The notes below the pieces were generated by a model that worked only from the letters and a program-made list of their open reading frames with translations, did no database searches and was not told the DNA's origin. Made by a program: the position numbers and the translations under genes. Positions 17,395 to 24,985 of a stretch of 37,177 nt of DNA are shown piece by piece (the stretch's first letter is position 1; every line of letters starts with the position of its first letter). Source of the DNA: a virus; IMG/VR virus record IMGVR_UViG_3300030419_001668, positions 1-37,177 of that record. The stretch is one strand, 5' to 3'.

Positions 17395-19647
17395 ATGACT
17401 ACCTTGACAACAAACCCAGACGGTTCATCAGTATTAGATATAACGTATGGGCCGCTCGCAGGACAATCAAAAACCTATTCGGCAGATGATTTACAAATGG
17501 CGACAAACTGGCTGGAGGCGTATAAAAACGATCATGGTAGGCAAGACCCAGTACAAACTGATGCATTGATCATCAAACAGCGCCAAAAAGCGCCTATATT
17601 TGATGATCAATATAAAAATATGTTGGGGGCAGGGCAAATTGCTACGATGTCGTTATCCCGCGATCCAAATGCAAAAGCATCGTATATAGCGCAGGAATTA
17701 GGATTGCCCGTAAACCGCATAGATTTTTTTGACGATTTACCTGTTTATATAGATGACGAAGGAAAGCAGTTTTCGTTAGCGCCGGAGTGGAGTTTTTCGC
17801 CAAGCGACATATTAAAAAGGTCAGCGTTTTTAGCGGGCGATATCCCTGTAATGACGGGGGCGATAGGCGGGGCGGCTGTCCCAGCCCCTGTTAACCCTCT
17901 TTTAAAAAGCGCGGCGGGAACTGCGGCAGGGGAAGCGGTTAGGCAGGGGATGGCTGGCGCTTTGGTCGGTGAAGAACTGTCATTGGAAGATAGGGCCAAA
18001 TATCAAGGAATAGAACAGGCGTTGAATCTCGGCGGAGAGGTGGTAGGAGACCTGACTTCGCGCTTATTGGGAAGACACGTTCCTGTGAATATGTTTGCCA
18101 GAGAGTTGTCTGATCGCCGTCTCGCAGAATATAACGAATTATTGGATAAAGCGCGAAGACACGGCATTGATTTTATATCCCCAGCGGAAGGCACTCGACT
18201 CAAAACATTTGCCGCGCTAGAACAAGTGTTACAGCGTCAGCCCGTTTCGGCGGAAACGATAGAGAATGTTTTGGAGATCAGAAACGATCAAATCGCCGAT
18301 GCGGTTATGAAATTCATTCGACTGCTGTCGCCAGATACGGGTAGTCTGATAGAAGCTGGGGCGAAGGCAAGAAACGCCGCAAGCCAAGCAATGGAAGCGC
18401 AACTAAAAATAATACAAGACGAAGCAAGCCCAATTTATCAAGAAGCGTTTGGCATGGGCACACAAGTAGACGTGACTAAAACACTGGCAAAAATAGCGAG
18501 TTTGCGCCGTGTTTCGCCAGAAGGGGGCAGTCTAAGGCCGCAACTGGAAGCGCTAAAAAACCAATTAGAGCGGAGACGAACCACCTTGCCGTCAGGTCAA
18601 AAAGTTAGGGCAAGGAACCTAAGAACAGTGCATCATGTAAAGCTGGAAATGGACAGAATCTTAACGGCGTTAAATGTTTCTGGAGAGAGTTTGAGCCAAG
18701 CCCAAAAGGTACACATTCAGGAAATAAAGACATCGCTTTTGAACGACATTAGAAAAAACAGCATCGGAGATAGAGGAAAAAAGGCGGGGGAATTGTATGA
18801 AGCGGCAAGGAGCATTTATGAAGAGGGGATGCCAGCAGTAACGCAACTAGAAGCCAGCCTTGTCAATGTCATTGCCGATAAGAGCGAAATCAGTTTGCAC
18901 AAAATAGCGGACACTATTTTTAATCCGTCAATGATAGATCCGAAATCAATGGAGCAAGTAAAGAAGGCGATACTAACGCACGATCCGCAAGCGTGGACTG
19001 CGCTAATTGGCACTTACTTACAACAGCAATTTGCTAGACAAACAGAAGCGGCAACAGGAAACATTTTAGAGGGCGCAAAATTTAGAAAAGCGGTATTCGG
19101 AAGCAGAGCAAAACGTGAGATGTGGAAAGAGGCTTTAGAGCCAGAACAATACAAAGTGATGTCTGAGTTAATGGATGTTCTGGCGGCGACAGGAAAAGTG
19201 TTTGCTTCTAACCCATCAATAACAGAGTTTGCGAGAGACGTAAAGGAAACGGTGCTTAAAGATGGCGGCGGACTGTCCAAAGTGTTTTTAATAGCCGCGC
19301 CTCATGTTTGGGGGACAAGAACTAAAGACTGGCTGGATCAGCTAGGTACTGAAAAAATCACAAGGCGGCTAGCGGAAATAATCACAGATCCAGATGCGAT
19401 AGAAGAATTAAAAAAATTCAAATTACTGGGCAGCAAGGACACAAGGCGAATAATAAACTTTTTAAAATTATTAGGCGTTCCCCATGTGAGAGACTATGCG
19501 AACCCATTGATTGCGCCAGAAAGAGGGGCGCATGAAAGAGACGACATACCGCCAATGATGCCGACAACAGACCAGAACCGAAGATGGCCGGAAGGCGCGA
19601 CGGATATAGAAACACCCAAATTATTGGATATGTTTGGAAGGAAATGA
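17395..19647 (+). CDS. Putative internal virion (ejection) protein 4
   Basis: Encodes 750 residues, the largest of the ejection set. It starts with a small N-terminal domain (DITYGPLAGQSKTYSADDLQ), followed by a Gly/Ala hydrophobic region (about 143-200: FLAGDIPVMTGAIGGAAVPA), and then a long helical, charged body. Large proteins with a hydrophobic segment in the first third and helices after it are typical last members of podoviral ejection sets. The ribosome site is AGAGAG at 17381-17386. No lytic transglycosylase motif is seen. The role is inferred from architecture and neighbours. Confidence 0.62.
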   Translation: MTTLTTNPDGSSVLDITYGPLAGQSKTYSADDLQMATNWLEAYKNDHGRQDPVQTDALIIKQRQKAPIFDDQYKNMLGAGQIATMSLSRDPNAKASYIAQELGLPVNRIDFFDDLPVYIDDEGKQFSLAPEWSFSPSDILKRSAFLAGDIPVMTGAIGGAAVPAPVNPLLKSAAGTAAGEAVRQGMAGALVGEELSLEDRAKYQGIEQALNLGGEVVGDLTSRLLGRHVPVNMFARELSDRRLAEYNELLDKARRHGIDFISPAEGTRLKTFAALEQVLQRQPVSAETIENVLEIRNDQIADAVMKFIRLLSPDTGSLIEAGAKARNAASQAMEAQLKIIQDEASPIYQEAFGMGTQVDVTKTLAKIASLRRVSPEGGSLRPQLEALKNQLERRRTTLPSGQKVRARNLRTVHHVKLEMDRILTALNVSGESLSQAQKVHIQEIKTSLLNDIRKNSIGDRGKKAGELYEAARSIYEEGMPAVTQLEASLVNVIADKSEISLHKIADTIFNPSMIDPKSMEQVKKAILTHDPQAWTALIGTYLQQQFARQTEAATGNILEGAKFRKAVFGSRAKREMWKEALEPEQYKVMSELMDVLAATGKVFASNPSITEFARDVKETVLKDGGGLSKVFLIAAPHVWGTRTKDWLDQLGTEKITRRLAEIITDPDAIEELKKFKLLGSKDTRRIINFLKLLGVPHVRDYANPLIAPERGAHERDDIPPMMPTTDQNRRWPEGATDIETPKLLDMFGRK

Positions 19648-19648
19648 C

Positions 19649-20956
19649 ATGAGCGAAATTAACAGATACGGAATTTCAGGTGGCGCGGCGGTACAGGTCG
19701 CATCGGGTTATTTTCCAGAGGGACAAAGCCCAAGCAGTCTAAATGACGGGGTTCGAGCGGTCATGGCAGATGTCCGTCGTTACGTTCAGCAGATCACGCC
19801 AGAGATCACGGCAACATATTCTGAGGGCGATTATGCCCTAACACTTGCAAGAGACTTGAGTGCTGGCGAACTGACGCAGGGGTTTACCACAGCTTTCATT
19901 GCAATTTCCACCAATTCTGCAAGCGCAACGCTGAACATCAATTCTTTAGGCGCGAAGCAGTTGAGAGACAGCGTGGGGAATCCACTGTCGGGCGAAGAGA
20001 TACAGCGTTACCAGCCTGTGAATGTGGTGTACGACAAAGAACGAGACAGCTTTAACGTCACTGACCAGTTAATGAAATTTAACGGAATCCCGACTTTTCC
20101 TGCGGGGACCATAGTCGCAGATGATATTACCACGGGAGATGCGGCGGTTACGATTGCGACAACTTCTGGAAACATCACCGTAGAAAATCATGCTTCAGAT
20201 GCAGATATTTTGTTTAAAGGGAACGACGACGGTTCTGTGATCACGGCTTTGCAACTCGATATGTCCGATGCAGGGAGGCTGCACACCAACGGCGGTTTGA
20301 ATGTTGCAACAAATGTGCGGCTCGGTGACGGAAACGACGGGACGACATTCAATCACTATTTCGGAAATTGCAATGTCCGGCTCGGTCAAAATTCGAGCGG
20401 AACAGACCTCGACATGAATGGTCAGGGTTTATTTATTTTTGACGATCAAGGATCGGCAGGGACAACCTTCACAGCCATAAAAGTCTACAACGCTTCCGGC
20501 GGATACCCGATTTGGCAAAACAAATTGAGCGGAACTATAAAATCCGAGATTGAATCCAATGGCGATTTTCATAGTGCCACAAACGCATTTGGAGGCACGT
20601 CTGATTTGAATTTGAAAGAAAATATCGTTGATTCGGGCAGTCAGTGGACGGATATAAAAAACATACGAGTTCGTAAGTTTTCTTTCAAAGAAGATAATTT
20701 AGATGCGCCAAATATGATAGGGGTCATTGCTCAAGAGTTGGAAGCGGCTGGTATGGGCAAGCTCGTCAAAACACACCTTGAAACCAATCCTGACGCAGAC
20801 GGAAAGGATGCTCCGGTTTTGGATAGCGACGGCAATCAGAAATCTTACAAAAGCGCGAAGTATTCTATTATTCACATGAAGGCTCTGAAGGCGTTGCAGG
20901 AAGCGATGGCAAGAATCGAAACGCTCGAAACCAAAGTTGCGGCTCTTGAAGGATGA
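19649..20956 (+). CDS. Tail fibre with S74 chaperone domain
   Basis: Encodes 435 residues from ATG 19649, which has GGAAGGAA at 19636-19643; an in-frame TTG at 19634 is less likely. The N terminus (MSEINRYG...FPEGQSPSSLNDGVRAVMAD) matches the virion-attachment module of many phage fibres. The centre is a Gly/Asn/Thr-rich beta region. The last 120 residues form an intramolecular chaperone/auto-protease of the S74 type: GTSDLNLKENIVDS carries the Ser-Asp cleavage site, followed by RVRKFSFKED, MIGVIAQELE and a C-terminal coiled coil (HMKALKALQEAMARIETLET). Mature fibres should lose this domain after trimerisation. Confidence 0.88.
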   Translation: MSEINRYGISGGAAVQVASGYFPEGQSPSSLNDGVRAVMADVRRYVQQITPEITATYSEGDYALTLARDLSAGELTQGFTTAFIAISTNSASATLNINSLGAKQLRDSVGNPLSGEEIQRYQPVNVVYDKERDSFNVTDQLMKFNGIPTFPAGTIVADDITTGDAAVTIATTSGNITVENHASDADILFKGNDDGSVITALQLDMSDAGRLHTNGGLNVATNVRLGDGNDGTTFNHYFGNCNVRLGQNSSGTDLDMNGQGLFIFDDQGSAGTTFTAIKVYNASGGYPIWQNKLSGTIKSEIESNGDFHSATNAFGGTSDLNLKENIVDSGSQWTDIKNIRVRKFSFKEDNLDAPNMIGVIAQELEAAGMGKLVKTHLETNPDADGKDAPVLDSDGNQKSYKSAKYSIIHMKALKALQEAMARIETLETKVAALEG

Positions 20957-21138
20957 CCCCAGCCGAGAAAAGTTTGTTTGAAATCGAGGCGCATCAAAAG
21001 CTGTGCGAGCAACGCTATAAAGAAATAGAGCGAAGACTGGATGAAGGCTCGGCAAAATTCAGAAGGCTTGAAATGTTAATCTGGGGTATCTACCCTTTTA
21101 TTGTGACAATTTTTTTAGGGCTTCTTTTCAACCAATAA
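20953..21138 (+). CDS. Small C-terminally anchored membrane protein
   Basis: Encodes 61 residues. Residues 1-38 form a charged amphipathic helix (EAHQKLCEQRYKEIERRLDEG) and about 42-59 a single membrane span (LIWGIYPFIVTIFLGLLF). The ATG overlaps the fibre stop by 4 bp (ATGA), so translation is coupled. Possible roles are a second holin/antiholin or a spanin-like lysis component; no lipobox is seen. I do not recognise a named family. Confidence 0.65.
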   Translation: MTPAEKSLFEIEAHQKLCEQRYKEIERRLDEGSAKFRRLEMLIWGIYPFIVTIFLGLLFNQ

Positions 21139-21159
21139 CTGACAGGATTGGAGGCATCG

Positions 21160-21618
21160 TTGTTAGAATTGGTTGCTGCTGTCAGTGCGGCTTCTACTGC
21201 CTTCAATACCATCAAAAAAATGGTAGCGACAGGTCGAGAGATTCACGATGTCGGGACACAGATCGCGGAGTGGTATGGGCATATCGCTGACGCTACCGAA
21301 GGCATAAGAGAAGCGAACGATCCTCCCCTTCACAAAAAACTGCTAGGCAATCCAGAGCAAATGGCTGTGCAAGCTCTTGTGCAGAAAAAAAAGGTAGAAG
21401 AACAACGCAAGCAACTGCGCGAATTGATCATGGTTGTGTACGGCAAGGAGGCTTGGCTTGAACTTCGGCAGATGGAAAAGGACATTCGCAAAGCGAAAGA
21501 AAAAGCGGAGTACGCATCGCGGAGAAGAGCAGAAAAATTTAAGGCCGCAATCGTCGCGGCGGTTATTTTGGCAGTGGGAATCTCTGTGATCTTTGGCACA
21601 GTGTTTTTGGTTTTTTGA
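21160..21618 (+). CDS. Helical protein with C-terminal membrane anchor
   Basis: Encodes 152 residues from TTG 21160, chosen because GGAGG (21150-21154) sits 5 bp upstream; an earlier in-frame TTG at 21148 overlaps that site. The sequence is helical: a small-residue N-terminal helix (LLELVAAVSAASTAFNTI), a long charged coiled coil (about 75-125: KKKVEEQRKQLRELI, KDIRKAKEKAEYASRRRAEK), then a hydrophobic C-terminal span (about 128-152). This is the layout of membrane-tethered rod proteins such as spanins, although topology is reversed relative to Rz. Role unknown; a lysis or adsorption function is inference. Confidence 0.65.
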   Translation: MLELVAAVSAASTAFNTIKKMVATGREIHDVGTQIAEWYGHIADATEGIREANDPPLHKKLLGNPEQMAVQALVQKKKVEEQRKQLRELIMVVYGKEAWLELRQMEKDIRKAKEKAEYASRRRAEKFKAAIVAAVILAVGISVIFGTVFLVF

Positions 21619-21822
21619 GTGAAGCTTGTATATCTCTTAGTTGTTCTCTCAAACAACGAACCCATAAGACAAGACCCTATCTACTTCGCAAGGCTCGGCA
21701 GTTGTACTGCCACTGCGCGAAGACTGAACTACCAAGGCCGAAAATATTACGACTATCGCAGGAGACCAGTGAAGGCTCACTGCGAACCAAGATGGGTGCG
21801 ACAAAACATTCCGACCTTCTAA
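21619..21822 (+). CDS. Small protein with N-terminal hydrophobic segment
   Basis: Encodes 67 residues from a GTG immediately after the preceding TGA. It starts MKLVYLLVVLSNNEPI (GTG read as Met), a short signal- or anchor-like stretch, followed by a polar basic domain with Cys, Tyr and Arg (RLGSCTATARR, YYDYRRRP). No good ribosome site is visible, so expression would rely on stop-start coupling. Amino-acid composition looks protein-like rather than random, and a second forward frame covering the same bases (from 21615) looks less so. No family is recognised. It ends just before the first early promoter. Confidence 0.5.
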   Translation: MKLVYLLVVLSNNEPIRQDPIYFARLGSCTATARRLNYQGRKYYDYRRRPVKAHCEPRWVRQNIPTF

Positions 21823-21842
21823 AAAGTTTTTTCAAAAAAGAC

Positions 21843-21871
21843 TTGTCATATCATTCCAGATGATTTACTAT
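21843..21871 (+). promoter_or_regulatory. Early promoter P1 (sigma-70 type)
   Basis: TTGTCA (21843-21848), a 17-bp spacer and TACTAT (21866-21871) form a near-consensus host-type promoter upstream of the gene at 21916. GACTTGTC (21840-21847) overlaps the -35 box, and the spacer contains a dyad, ATCAT...ATGAT (21850-21854/21860-21864). Two related promoters occur at 29300 and 29889. Boxes and spacing are seen directly; activity is inferred. Confidence 0.75.
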
Positions 21872-21915
21872 CTCATCTCGACCTAAGAAAACGACCAATT
21901 TTTAAGGAGACGACC

Positions 21916-22149
21916 ATGACGAAGCAAGTAATCATCGCTGAAAAAGAAATAAAGCACATAGACGGAGAGGGCAGACCTTACACACGCAGGATCATTGTAG
22001 TAGCTGACCCAAAACGCGCTGGGCTACTCAAAACAACAGAAGTTTCGACCGATGACTTCAACCGCGACGGTACGCCACGAAGCTGGAGTCATCTCTACGG
22101 CAAAAAGAACCAGCAGAAAATCAGAGAGATTATCGACAGCACGAAATAG
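21916..22149 (+). CDS. Hypothetical early protein (77 residues)
   Basis: First gene behind promoter P1. The leader contains CGACCAAT and then AAGGAGACGA before ATG, the signature shared by several early genes. The product is short, charged and mixed alpha/beta (QVIIAEKEIKHIDGEGRPYT, RRIIVVADPKRAG), with a C-terminal SWSHLYGKKNQQKI block. I do not recognise a family. It is followed by a stem-loop and the next early gene, so it is likely part of the host take-over or replication set. Confidence 0.7.
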   Translation: MTKQVIIAEKEIKHIDGEGRPYTRRIIVVADPKRAGLLKTTEVSTDDFNRDGTPRSWSHLYGKKNQQKIREIIDSTK

Positions 22150-22163
22150 GCCTGACCAAAACC

Positions 22164-22181
22164 GGAGGGCTTCGGCCCTCC
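22164..22181 (+). terminator. UUCG stem-loop 1
   Basis: GGAGGGC-TTCG-GCCCTCC, a perfect 7-bp stem with a very stable UUCG tetraloop, lies 14 bp after the stop of the preceding gene, followed by only TTTC. An identical hairpin is at 22653-22670. With so short a T run it may be a weak terminator or an RNA processing/stability element within the operon. Confidence 0.6.
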
Positions 22182-22208
22182 TTTCACCGACCAAAAAAGG
22201 AGACGACA

Positions 22209-22646
22209 ATGGATTATATTTATGATGATGGTGGCCGCGCCGATGCGGGATTCAAAGGCCAAGCCGGAGATTGCGTATGTCGTTCGATAGCGATTGCCGC
22301 AAAACTCCCGTATCAGCAAGTGTATGACCGACTCGCTGAGGGAAACGCAACGCAACGCAGATCGAAGCACGCTGCAAAACGATCTCGTAGTGCAAGCAAT
22401 GGAATCTTCACCACGCGAAAATGGTTCAAGGATTACATGTCCGAACTGGGTTTTGTTTGGACGGCGACCATGCAAATAGGGAGTGGTTGTCAGGTTCATC
22501 TGCGGGCCGACGAGTTACCAAGCGGACGATTGGTTTGCAATGTGTCTAAACATTCCGTAGCGGTTATAGATGGCGTGATCCACGACACGTTTGATTCAAG
22601 TCGCGACGGTACTCGTTGCGTGTACGGATACTGGAAACTTTCTTAA
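22209..22646 (+). CDS. Conserved phage protein, papain-like Cys/His pattern
   Basis: Encodes 145 residues of a family I recognise as widely conserved in phages and proteobacteria but without a settled function. It has YDDGGRADAGFKGQAGDCVCRSIA near the N terminus, with Cys in GDCVCR (about 22-24), TRKWFKDYMSELGFVW in the middle, and SKHSVAVIDGVIHDTFD (about 113-129) near the C terminus. A Cys after GD at a helix start plus a later His and Asp fits a papain-like cysteine peptidase or amidase fold; this is inference. The leader contains CGACCAAA and AAAGGAGACGACA before ATG. Possible target is a host protein. Confidence 0.72.
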   Translation: MDYIYDDGGRADAGFKGQAGDCVCRSIAIAAKLPYQQVYDRLAEGNATQRRSKHAAKRSRSASNGIFTTRKWFKDYMSELGFVWTATMQIGSGCQVHLRADELPSGRLVCNVSKHSVAVIDGVIHDTFDSSRDGTRCVYGYWKLS

Positions 22647-22652
22647 CTAGAC

Positions 22653-22670
22653 GGAGGGCTTCGGCCCTCC
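22653..22670 (+). terminator. UUCG stem-loop 2
   Basis: A second exact copy of GGAGGGC-TTCG-GCCCTCC, located 6 bp after the stop of the preceding gene and again followed directly by an ACCGACCAAA leader. No T run follows (CTTAACC), so simple intrinsic termination would be weak. Confidence 0.55.
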
Positions 22671-22699
22671 CTTAACCGACCAAATTGTAGGAGACGAAA

Positions 22700-22942
22700 A
22701 TGGAGAAAATACTACTCGACGGCGAGTCCAATCTGGACATCCGTGAGGCTACGGCAGGCTCACTTTTGAACAACAAATATCCGTACCTTTACGACATCTA
22801 TTCGGACCATCTGCATTTGTGGTTGCCGAAAAAAATATCGTTTTTAGATTTTGAGAAAGCGTTAGAAAATCAGAGAGAGGTAGAACACTTCACAACAATT
22901 TCATGGACCTATATGCCAATGGAGATCAGAGATGAAAAATAG
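22700..22942 (+). CDS. Hypothetical early protein (80 residues)
   Basis: Encodes 80 residues with no recognised family. Aromatic and acidic residues dominate (NNKYPYLYDIYSDHLHLWLP, FTTISWTYMPMEI). The leader CGACCAAATTGTAGGAGACGAAA before ATG matches the signature of other early genes, which supports the start. It overlaps the next gene by 11 bp. Size and acidity are common for early phage inhibitors, but nothing in the sequence shows a function. Confidence 0.65.
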   Translation: MEKILLDGESNLDIREATAGSLLNNKYPYLYDIYSDHLHLWLPKKISFLDFEKALENQREVEHFTTISWTYMPMEIRDEK

Positions 22943-23234
22943 AATTTATTTATTTCGAATCGTTACCGAGTGTGTGACGGTGAATTTTGATAGTGATGGT
23001 TTTGATGGAGATGAAGATGGAGCCATCAGAGATATCATGGCCAAGCTTGGAGAAGATTACGTCGCAGCGCTGCACGGGGTCGATCTCGAAATAGATGACT
23101 CAGGGTGGAGTTGGACTGGCGCAATTCATGATGAAGGCGATGATGAGTTGGAGCATCCGATTTTCATTGCAGATGAAATGGAAGATGCAGATGATTTAGA
23201 AGAAGAGGAAGAAGAGGAAGAAGAAAATGTATGA
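22932..23234 (+). CDS. Acidic hypothetical protein with poly-Glu tail
   Basis: Encodes 100 residues. The N-terminal half is mixed beta/alpha (NRIYLFRIVTECVTVNFDSDG); the C-terminal third is extremely acidic, ending in nine consecutive Glu residues plus NV. The Glu codons form a purine repeat (GAAGAAGAG repeated, 23199-23226) that also provides the ribosome site for the ERF gene that starts inside its last codons. ATG 22932 has GGAG at 22921-22924. A DNA-mimic or SSB-like acidic tail is possible; this is inference only. Confidence 0.65.
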   Translation: MKNRIYLFRIVTECVTVNFDSDGFDGDEDGAIRDIMAKLGEDYVAALHGVDLEIDDSGWSWTGAIHDEGDDELEHPIFIADEMEDADDLEEEEEEEEENV

Positions 23235-24072
23235 AGATGAACCGATGACAGGTGGATATCAGAACGGTGGCGTTCCCGCGCCATACATTCCAGAAAACAA
23301 AACAGATTTGTCGCAGGTGAACGCAGAACTTTTTGCGGCGATGGCGAAAGCTCGAAAGTCGTTTGAGAAAACAGTGCCTGATAAGGACAATCCGTTTTTT
23401 TCCAGTGCGTACGTTTCGTTAGCAGGAATCCAAGATGCGACAGTCGAAGCGCTGTCTGCAAACGGGCTAGGGATCATGCAGTTCCCTACCACATCTGAGA
23501 ACTGCATCACCGTCAAGACTATTTTGTATCACGCAAGCGGAGCTTGTATTGAGTCCGTGATCTCTATTCCAGAAAACACCATGCAGAAAAAAGGTGTACT
23601 GGGAGTGCAGGAGATAGCGGGCGGCTTTACCTATCTGAAACGCTACGCACAAGAGGCGCTGTTAAACGTATCGAAAATGGAAGACGACGACGATGGAAAT
23701 TCTTTGCAAAGGGGTGGAACAATTTATGCGAACAAAAATAATGAGAAAGTTGGCCCTGCAAAGAAAACTGCGCCGAACAAAGAGCAGAAGTCTGAGGGAG
23801 CGAAAGCGAGTAATCCGCCAACTAAAAACCCAAATTCTTTTAATCCAAAGCAAGCTAATTTTCGAAAGCTGGAAGAGATGGTTAAGAAATTGGTGGAGGT
23901 CGAAGATTCACGGAAACTCAAGGACGAGTTAGAGAAATTTAACGAGCAAGCGAAGAGTTACAAAAAACACCACGGGGGTAATGAGGTGGACGACAAGAAG
24001 ATTGATGAGTGGAGAGCGGTGTCTGCCCGCATGAAAGTGAAACTCGAAAGGATGGCTCTTGATGCTTCTTGA
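23227..24072 (+). CDS. erf: ERF-family single-strand annealing recombinase
   Basis: Encodes 281 residues. Residues about 30-155 match the ERF domain: LFAAMAKARKSFEKTV, then DNPFFSSAYVSLAGIQDATVEAL, NGLGIMQFP, and EIAGGFTYLKRYAQEALLNV near 127-146. ERF proteins form rings that anneal complementary strands, promoting genome circularisation and recombination, as in P22. The C-terminal region (about 165-281) is a Lys/Ser/Pro linker followed by charged helices. The gene overlaps the previous one by 8 bp and the exonuclease gene downstream by 11 bp, the classical annealase-exonuclease pairing. Confidence 0.88.
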   Translation: MYEDEPMTGGYQNGGVPAPYIPENKTDLSQVNAELFAAMAKARKSFEKTVPDKDNPFFSSAYVSLAGIQDATVEALSANGLGIMQFPTTSENCITVKTILYHASGACIESVISIPENTMQKKGVLGVQEIAGGFTYLKRYAQEALLNVSKMEDDDDGNSLQRGGTIYANKNNEKVGPAKKTAPNKEQKSEGAKASNPPTKNPNSFNPKQANFRKLEEMVKKLVEVEDSRKLKDELEKFNEQAKSYKKHHGGNEVDDKKIDEWRAVSARMKVKLERMALDAS

Positions 24073-24985
24073 AATCAAATGTCCGATGAAAGGAAAGGAT
24101 AGCGATCTGTGGGAGCAGGTCGCTTCGGACAACATCCCCGACCACTACATGGCGCAGGTTCAGCATCAACTGATGGTGATGAAAAGTTACTTCGATGGGG
24201 AAGGAATAATTCACAATGTTGTGCAAGGCTCAAACGAGTGGAAGGAGTTGCGACGGAATTTGAAGATGGCAAGTGAAAGCCCAGCCGTATTAAATATTTC
24301 TCCTTTTCAAACGCCAGCAGAGCTGATGAAAATAAAGCAGGGAGAAGAAGAGGTCGTTGCAAACTTTGCAATGAAGAGAGGCTCTCGACTTGAGCCGATA
24401 GCAAGGTCGTTTGTTGAAGAAAAGTACGAGCGTCTGTTTAGTCCGGCTGTGGTGGAAGGCAAAGATTTATTCGGCGCATCCCTTGACGGCTGGGATGGAG
24501 GTAACGACCTAGTGTGCAGATTTTCTGTTTACTGCGAGTCTGGTGATTCGATAGAACTGGATGTGGAGTATGACGAGTTCTGGGTTTTGCAGATCAAGCG
24601 CGAATGGCAAAGCTTCTGGAGTTCCTATCTGGAAGGCGAGGAGTTGGAGGAAGAGACGCACGAGTTGATGGTTGGCGATGACTGGTTGCAGGTGGCGGAG
24701 GTCTGGCAAACGAAAAAGGCCGAGCTTGCGGAGCAGAAAAAAATAATGGAGGGAATCGAAAAACAGCTTAAAGCGGCGGAAGAATTGATGTCCGGCATGA
24801 GTGAAAAAAACGCTAGGGGCGCTGGCGTACAGATGACGAGATTTACAAGAAAAGGAAGAGTGGACTACAACAAATTTTTTAAGGAGAAAAAAGAAGAACT
24901 AGAAAAAGCAGGGATCACGGTAGACCTAGATGAATACCGTGGGGAAACAACACAACAAGTTAAATTCACAAAGGAGAATCAATGA
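24062..24985 (+). CDS. YqaJ/lambda-type exonuclease with permuted motif order
   Basis: Encodes 307 residues from ATG 24062 (AGGA at 24049-24052; a TTG at 24059 is possible). All elements of a YqaJ/phage-type PD-(D/E)XK nuclease are present, but out of order. The N terminus is the metal/catalytic strand LLEIKCP (E4, K6) followed by IPDHYMAQVQHQLMV (25-39). The usual N-terminal part then follows: QGSNEWKELRR (55-65), MASESPAVL, RGSRLEPIAR with E111, and FGASLDGWDGG with D142 (138-147). The normal C-terminal piece closes the domain (FSVYCESGD...YDEFWV...FW), then a coiled coil and a basic tail. The family order is W-R, E, D, ExK, QxQHQ. With ERF it would resect DNA ends 5' to 3'. Whether it is active, or a rearranged relic, cannot be told; the frame is intact. 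Confidence 0.8.
   Translation: MLLEIKCPMKGKDSDLWEQVASDNIPDHYMAQVQHQLMVMKSYFDGEGIIHNVVQGSNEWKELRRNLKMASESPAVLNISPFQTPAELMKIKQGEEEVVANFAMKRGSRLEPIARSFVEEKYERLFSPAVVEGKDLFGASLDGWDGGNDLVCRFSVYCESGDSIELDVEYDEFWVLQIKREWQSFWSSYLEGEELEEETHELMVGDDWLQVAEVWQTKKAELAEQKKIMEGIEKQLKAAEELMSGMSEKNARGAGVQMTRFTRKGRVDYNKFFKEKKEELEKAGITVDLDEYRGETTQQVKFTKENQ

Noticed and set aside
19649-20956. Diversity-generating retroelement or phase-variable fibre
   Set aside because: No reverse transcriptase, no template/variable repeat pair, and no invertase is present.
21615-21863. Alternative forward frame (82 codons) after the membrane protein
   Set aside because: It overlaps the more protein-like frame at 21619-21822, lacks a ribosome site and runs into the P1 promoter.
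24175-24620. LQIKREW (near 24586-24606) as the catalytic ExK motif of the exonuclease in normal order
   Set aside because: It lacks the acidic residue before x-K and aligns with the 'EY...l...e..FW' helix of the family; the true EIKCP motif with its flanking KCP and QVQHQ context is at the N terminus.
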